In this document: one piece after another, positions 60,584-64,000 of the stretch
Layout: each line of letters opens with the position of its first letter
Numbering within the stretch: position 1 is the stretch's first letter
DNA from: Streptomyces sp. NBC_00286
GTDB taxonomy: Bacteria > Actinomycetota > Actinomycetes > Streptomycetales > Streptomycetaceae
Assembly: GCF_036173125.1 (NCBI RefSeq)
Contig: NZ_CP108054.1
Span: 4,216,001 to 4,280,000, forward strand
Length of the DNA stretch: 64,000 nucleotides
Direction: 5' to 3'
Made by a program: the position numbers and the translations under genes
Notes under the pieces: model-generated
Told to the model about the DNA's origin: nothing
The model's database searches: none
What the model saw: the letters and a program-made list of their open reading frames with translations, nothing else

Positions 60584-60611
60584 GCCCCCGCGCGCACGCG
60601 GGGGCTTCTTC
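60584..60611. terminator. Terminator after the secreted pair
   Basis: GCCCCCGCG and CGCGGGGGC form a 9-bp perfect stem with a 4-base loop (CGCA), followed by TTCTTCC. This is the clearest rho-independent-like terminator in the window and stands between the convergent secreted-pair operon and the LuxR gene. Confidence 0.9.
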
Positions 60612-60630
60612 CGTGGCCGTCACGGCAACG

Positions 60631-61371
60631 TCAGCTCGGGGACCCCAGGCTGTCGCCCTGCCTGATGCCCTGCCTGACGCCCAGCCAGCGCAGGACCGCG
60701 TCCGTACTCCCCCGGGCGTCGAGCTTGGCGTAGATGTTGCTGAGGTTGTTGCGGACGGTCTTCTCGGTCAGCCTCAGCCGCACGCCGATCTCCTGCGCGC
60801 CCAAGCCCGTGGACAGTAACTCCATGATCTGGAGCTCGCGGGGCGAGAGCAGGGCCCTCAGTCGTTGCCGGGCGTCGTCGCGCGGGGGCGCCATCCGTTG
60901 CGCGCACTCCCTGAGGGCCGCGCACGCCGCCGGCGAGAGATAGGTGTGGCCGGTCGTGGCTCCTACGACCGCCGCGGAGAGCATGCAGGTGCAGTAGTCG
61001 CCTTCGACCAGGTAGCCGGCTCCGCCGCGGAAGACGTCGACGATCGTCTCGGGGTCACGGTCGGGGCTGATCACGATCACTGATGCGTTCATGTCACCCA
61101 TAAGGCTGAGCAGCCGCGGGAAGGCGTCCACCGGGTTCTCGCAGGGCAGCACCACGACGTCCACGGCGTCGGCGTGCTCGCGCAGCGCTTGATGGGGCTC
61201 GGGCGCGTGCACCACTCGGCCCACGTACGGATCGTCCGGGGCCGGCCAGTCGTCATGCGGCCAGTCATCCTCGGCACAGGCCAGGACGACGGTCAGTCTC
61301 CGGGAAAAGCCCACGGGAACGAGGGGATGGGGGGAGTGATTCGCGGTGCTGACGTGCCTGGAAGATCGCAT
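60631..61371 (-). CDS. LuxR/NarL-family regulator (atypical receiver)
   Basis: A 246-residue protein with a C-terminal LuxR helix-turn-helix: LSPRELQIMELLSTGLGAQEIGVRLRLTEKTVRNNLSNIYAKLDARGSTDAVL (landmarks LSPRELQIMELLSTG and KTVRNNLSNIYAKL). The N-terminal half resembles a response-regulator receiver but has no clear phospho-acceptor Asp in the usual place, so it may act without phosphorylation. Codon 185 is TTA (60817-60819), within the DNA-binding domain, so the factor should require bldA. AAGGA lies upstream of the ATG at 61371. Convergent with the secreted pair. Confidence 0.88.
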   Translation of the reverse strand: MRSSRHVSTANHSPHPLVPVGFSRRLTVVLACAEDDWPHDDWPAPDDPYVGRVVHAPEPHQALREHADAVDVVVLPCENPVDAFPRLLSLMGDMNASVIVISPDRDPETIVDVFRGGAGYLVEGDYCTCMLSAAVVGATTGHTYLSPAACAALRECAQRMAPPRDDARQRLRALLSPRELQIMELLSTGLGAQEIGVRLRLTEKTVRNNLSNIYAKLDARGSTDAVLRWLGVRQGIRQGDSLGSPS

Positions 61372-61450
61372 TTCGCGGGTCCTTCAGCCGAAGTCGTGAC
61401 GTCATTACGTACGGGGCTCGGCGTGGACCTGTTCAAATCTTCAAAGAATT

Positions 61451-61471
61451 CCTGTCATGCTGTCTGACAGG
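61451..61471. promoter_or_regulatory. Inverted repeat upstream of LuxR gene
   Basis: CCTGTCA and TGACAGG are a perfect 7-bp inverted repeat with a 7-base spacer, about 80 bases upstream of the LuxR-type regulator start, next to an AT-richer patch. It may be its operator or a stem of the 5' leader. Confidence 0.5.
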
Positions 61472-61550
61472 TCGCTCCGCTGGGTTGGGGCGGGGCGACT
61501 GAGCAGAGGGTGCTGCAAGTTGTTTGTCGGCTGACGGCTCGTTGTGGTTG

Positions 61551-61600
61551 CTCGCGCCCCGCGGCGGAGCCGCACATGTCACAGCCCCGCGTCCCTGAGG
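61551..61600. repeat. Dispersed intergenic mosaic element, copy D (reverse)
   Basis: Read on the minus strand this is ...GACGCGGGGCTGTGACATGTGCGGCTCC and GCCGCGGGGCGCGAG, matching the ACATATGCGGCTCCGCCGCG block of copy B. It lies in the 292-base gap between the divergent LuxR promoter and the LLM stop. Confidence 0.65.
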
Positions 61601-61663
61601 TCCGTGCGTGGGTCGGGGACGCGGGCCGGTAGGAGGGTGCCGGGTATCGAGGGTGTGGGCTTT

Positions 61664-62572
61664 TCAGGGTTGGAGTTGGGGGGCCACCTCCGAGCCGAAC
61701 GTGTGCATCTGGTCCGTCAGTTCGGTCCGGCTGCGGGAGCGGAACCGTACCTGGATCTGGTGAACGCCCATTGCCTGGTACGCCCGTAGCGACTCGGCCA
61801 GCGCTTCGGGAGGGCCGGAGAGAGTGCGACGCCCGACGTCCCACCCCGGCTCCCCCACGTAGAGCGGCTCGGTGATGGCGCCGACGACGACCGGCTCGGC
61901 GACGCCCGCCTCCTCCCGTATCCGCTTCAGTTGGGCGATCTGGGACGGGAGTCGGTCCCGCGGATCCCCCTGGGGCAGCCACCCGTCCCCCTTGACCGCG
62001 GCCCGGCGCAGGGCGGCGGGCGAGGAACCGCCGACCCAGATGGGTACGTGAGCCTGCGTCGGCCGGGGCCGCTGACCGAGCCCTTCGAAGTCGTACAACT
62101 TCCCGTGATGCTCAGGGAATTCGTCGGGGCCCAGGGCAGATCGCAGCGCGTCGATGCTCTCGTCGAGTACGGGTCCGCGACGCTCGAAGTCGACCCCGAG
62201 CGCCTCGAACTCCTCCTGTACGTGGCCGGCGCCGACGCCGAGGATCAAGCGGCCCCCGCTCAGGTGGTCGAGGGTCGCGTACTGCTTGGCCGTGATGAGC
62301 GGGTGCCGGAGTCCGACCACGGCGACATGGCTGAGCAGGCGTACGCGCTCGGTGGCCGAGGCCAGGAACGCGAGGGTGGCGACGGGGTCGTACCAGACGG
62401 TGCTCATCGCGGACGCGAGCCGGCGCGGGATGGCGACGTGGTCGCAGCTCGCGATGTACGCGAAGCCGGAGCGGTCGGCGGTACGGGCGATCTCGACGAG
62501 GTCGTCAGGACCGGCCGCCGCCTCCCACGCCTCGGCGTAGATCGTGCTCTGCGACTGGATCGGGAGCTGCAT
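61664..62572 (-). CDS. LLM class F420-dependent oxidoreductase
   Basis: A 302-residue LLM-fold protein of the TIGR03619-like F420 group: SGFAYIASCDHVAIPRRLAS, RVRLLSHVAVVGLRHPLITAKQYATLDHLSGGRLILGVGAGHVQEEFEALGVDF (landmarks VAVVGLRHPLITAKQ and GGRLILGVGAGHVQEEF), IWVGGSSPAALRRAA. It follows the amidohydrolase gene on the same strand. ATG 62572 is used; a TTG at 62632 that overlaps the amidohydrolase stop would add an HGPQ repeat and is plausible for coupling. Downstream partner of the palindrome-controlled amidohydrolase. Confidence 0.88.
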   Translation of the reverse strand: MQLPIQSQSTIYAEAWEAAAGPDDLVEIARTADRSGFAYIASCDHVAIPRRLASAMSTVWYDPVATLAFLASATERVRLLSHVAVVGLRHPLITAKQYATLDHLSGGRLILGVGAGHVQEEFEALGVDFERRGPVLDESIDALRSALGPDEFPEHHGKLYDFEGLGQRPRPTQAHVPIWVGGSSPAALRRAAVKGDGWLPQGDPRDRLPSQIAQLKRIREEAGVAEPVVVGAITEPLYVGEPGWDVGRRTLSGPPEALAESLRAYQAMGVHQIQVRFRSRSRTELTDQMHTFGSEVAPQLQP

Positions 62573-62580
62573 CCCGTACT

Positions 62581-62616
62581 GCGGTCCGTGCTGCGGTCCG
62601 TGCTGCGGTCCGTGCT
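62581..62616. repeat. 12-bp tandem repeat, 3 copies
   Basis: GCGGTCCGTGCT occurs three times in a row, followed by a degenerate fourth unit. In the LLM frame on the minus strand it would encode HGPQ repeats, but it lies before the ATG at 62572, so it is either 5' untranslated or an N-terminal tail, depending on the start. Confidence 0.85.
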
Positions 62617-62628
62617 GCAGTCCGATGC

Positions 62629-63870
62629 TCAACTGGCACCGCCCGGTCCGGCCCAGAGCCCGTCCGCCGTCAGCCCCAGCAGCTCGATCGCGTTCCGCCG
62701 TACGATCCGGTCGACGACGTCCGCGTCCAGGTGCCCCATCTGCGCCTCGCAGACCTCGCGGGACTTGGGCCAGGTGGAGTCGGAGTGGGGGTAGTCGGTC
62801 TCGTAGAGCACGTTCGGGACGCCGATCGCGTCGAGGTTCTTCAGGCCGAAGGCGTCGTCGAAGAAGCAGCCGTAGACGTGCTCGGCGAAGAGTTCGGAGG
62901 GCGGGCGGTGGACCTTGTCGGCGACTCCGCCCCAGCCGCGGTTCTCCTCCCAGACGACGTCCGCGCGCTCCAGGATGTACGGGATCCAGCCGATCTGGCC
63001 CTCCGCGTACATGACCTTGAGGTTCGGGAAGCGTTCGAACTTGCCGCTCATCAGCCAGTCGACCATCGAGAAGCAGCAGTTGGCGAAGGTGATGGTGGAG
63101 CCGACGGCGGGCGGCGCGTCCGCGGAGGTGGACGGCATCTTGCTGCTGGACCCGATGTGCATGGCGATGACGGTGCCGGTCTCGTCGCAGGCGGCGAGGA
63201 ACGGGTCCCAGTCGTCCGTGTGGACGGACGGCAGTCCGAGGTGCGGGGGGATCTCGGAGAAGGCGACGGCGCGTACGCCGCGAGCGGCATTGCGGCGCAC
63301 CTCCGCAGCCGCCAGCTCGGCGTCCCAGAGAGGGATGAGCGTGAGCGGTATCAGCCGTCCCTGCGCCTCGGGGCCGCACCACTCCTCGACCATCCAGTCG
63401 TTGTACGCGCGCACCCCCAGCAGACCGAGTTCGTGGTCCTTCGCCTCCGTGAAGGTCTGGCCGCAGAAGCGGGGGAAGGTGGGGAAGCAGACGGCGCTCT
63501 GGACGTGGTTGACGTCCATGTCGGCGAGGCGCTGCGGGACGTCGTACGAGCCGGGGCGCATCTGCTCGTACGTGATGATCTCGAGCTTGATCTCGTCGCG
63601 GGAGTACCCGACGGCGGTGTCGAGGCGGGTGAGGGGGCGGTGCAGGTCCTCGTAGACCCACCAGTCGCCGATGGGGCCGTCGTCTCCGGGGTTGCCCATG
63701 ACGGGGGCGAACTTGCCGCCCAGGAAGGTCATTTCCTTCAACGGTGCGCGGACAATACGGGGGCCTCGGTCCTGGTACTTCGACGGGAGCCGGTCCCGCC
63801 AGACGTTGGGGGGCTCGACCGTGTGGTCGTCCACCGAGATGATCTTCGGGAAGGTCTCCATGGTCTCCAT
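62629..63870 (-). CDS. Amidohydrolase family 2 protein (ACMSD-like)
   Basis: A 413-residue TIM-barrel amidohydrolase-2. It starts ISVDDHTVEPPNVWRDRLPSKYQDRGPRIV, the D-x-H type metal site, and has the late ETDYPHSDSTWP Asp/His ligands and MHIGSSSKMPS. This group, usually found with LLM oxidoreductases and SDRs in actinobacteria, degrades small aromatic or terpenoid acids by hydrolysis or decarboxylation; the exact reaction is unknown. Site 4 of the palindrome family is 22 bases upstream of the ATG at 63870. It is co-directional with the LLM gene that follows. Confidence 0.88.
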   Translation of the reverse strand: METMETFPKIISVDDHTVEPPNVWRDRLPSKYQDRGPRIVRAPLKEMTFLGGKFAPVMGNPGDDGPIGDWWVYEDLHRPLTRLDTAVGYSRDEIKLEIITYEQMRPGSYDVPQRLADMDVNHVQSAVCFPTFPRFCGQTFTEAKDHELGLLGVRAYNDWMVEEWCGPEAQGRLIPLTLIPLWDAELAAAEVRRNAARGVRAVAFSEIPPHLGLPSVHTDDWDPFLAACDETGTVIAMHIGSSSKMPSTSADAPPAVGSTITFANCCFSMVDWLMSGKFERFPNLKVMYAEGQIGWIPYILERADVVWEENRGWGGVADKVHRPPSELFAEHVYGCFFDDAFGLKNLDAIGVPNVLYETDYPHSDSTWPKSREVCEAQMGHLDADVVDRIVRRNAIELLGLTADGLWAGPGGAS

Positions 63871-63891
63871 GGGGTCTTACGGTAGCGCTGA

Positions 63892-63907
63892 TCTGACGGG
63901 GCGTCAG
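63892..63907. promoter_or_regulatory. CTGACG-N3-CGTCAG palindrome, site 4
   Basis: TCTGACG-GGG-CGTCAG, 22 bases upstream of the amidohydrolase-2 start. Same core and spacing as the sites at 36292, 57751 and 58695. The 93 bases after it to the window end hold no gene I can see. Confidence 0.75.
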
Positions 63908-64000
63908 CTATGCGGGCGCCGTCCCGCCGCGCGTGCGGTCGACGGCTGCCCGGCCGAGCCGTCCCTGTATCCGTAGGCGGTAAGCGGTCTCTAGGTTGAG

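Noticed and set aside
1..64000. tRNA, rRNA or integrase/attachment sites
   Set aside because: No tRNA-like cloverleaf, rRNA segment, integrase or transposase gene was recognised by eye; a covariance-model scan would be needed to exclude small RNAs.

Overview
This window looks like a stretch of a Streptomyces (or close relative) chromosome. It is very GC-rich with GC-biased third codon positions, many GTG starts and purine-rich Shine-Dalgarno sequences, and it carries families typical of the genus: XRE/DUF397 pairs, CU044_5270 next to an ECF sigma factor, GPP34, DUF5937 ArsR, F420 enzymes, and rare TTA leucine codons in a few genes. No rRNA, tRNA, CRISPR array, phage or intact insertion sequence was recognised.

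Layout. 1-6.0 kb: the 3' end of a GH32 fructan hydrolase, a sugar O-acetyltransferase, an ABM monooxygenase, then a complete sugar ABC operon (binding lipoprotein, permease, ATPase) with its LacI regulator and a tandem candidate operator; together this reads as a fructose/fructan uptake locus. 6.0-6.7 kb: a gene graveyard with remnants of a CocE-type hydrolase and an AbgT-like transporter. 6.7-13 kb: EEP-family protein, SnoaL-like protein, NDH-2/AIF-like flavoprotein and a 974-residue membrane protein whose N-terminus was built by 144-bp and 240-bp duplications. 12.9-24.2 kb: AbiEii-like toxin-antitoxin pair, ArsR/MFS divergent pair, XRE-DUF397-ATPase set, PH-domain protein, MDMPI-like protein, TetR/SDR pair, SMP-30 and glutathione peroxidase divergent pair, and a two-component system. 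24.5-35.3 kb: a bidomain trypsin-like protease, a large membrane protein, a D-Ala-D-Ala carboxypeptidase with a very long acidic tail, GPP34, and a second XRE/DUF397 pair.

35.4-44 kb: hypothetical/SDR divergent pair, sodium:solute symporter, ECF sigma with CU044_5270 partner, ADP-ribosylglycohydrolase, DUF2165, PHD/RelE-like pair. 43.6-50 kb: an F420 block with FO synthase (861 aa, both radical-SAM halves), an LLM oxidoreductase, a Tat-exported PHP metallohydrolase and a DDN-type deazaflavin protein. 50-53.2 kb: Tat-exported repeat protein, a remnant zone, LysE exporter and MazF pair. 53.2-63.9 kb: a catabolic region with aldehyde dehydrogenase, D-aminoacylase-like amidohydrolase, two more LLM enzymes, SDR and amidohydrolase-2, interrupted by two paralogous secreted four-cysteine proteins and a LuxR regulator.

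Threads linking the regions: (i) four copies of a palindrome CTGACG-N3-CGTCAG in front of SDR, LLM, amidohydrolase and hypothetical genes, suggesting one TetR-type regulon; (ii) five genes with a single TTA codon, including an ECF sigma factor and a LuxR regulator, pointing to bldA control; (iii) two long hairpins with the same TGTGACACT core and 10-nt loops; (iv) four copies of a mosaic intergenic repeat. Functional calls are from reading the translated sequence only; no database search was done.
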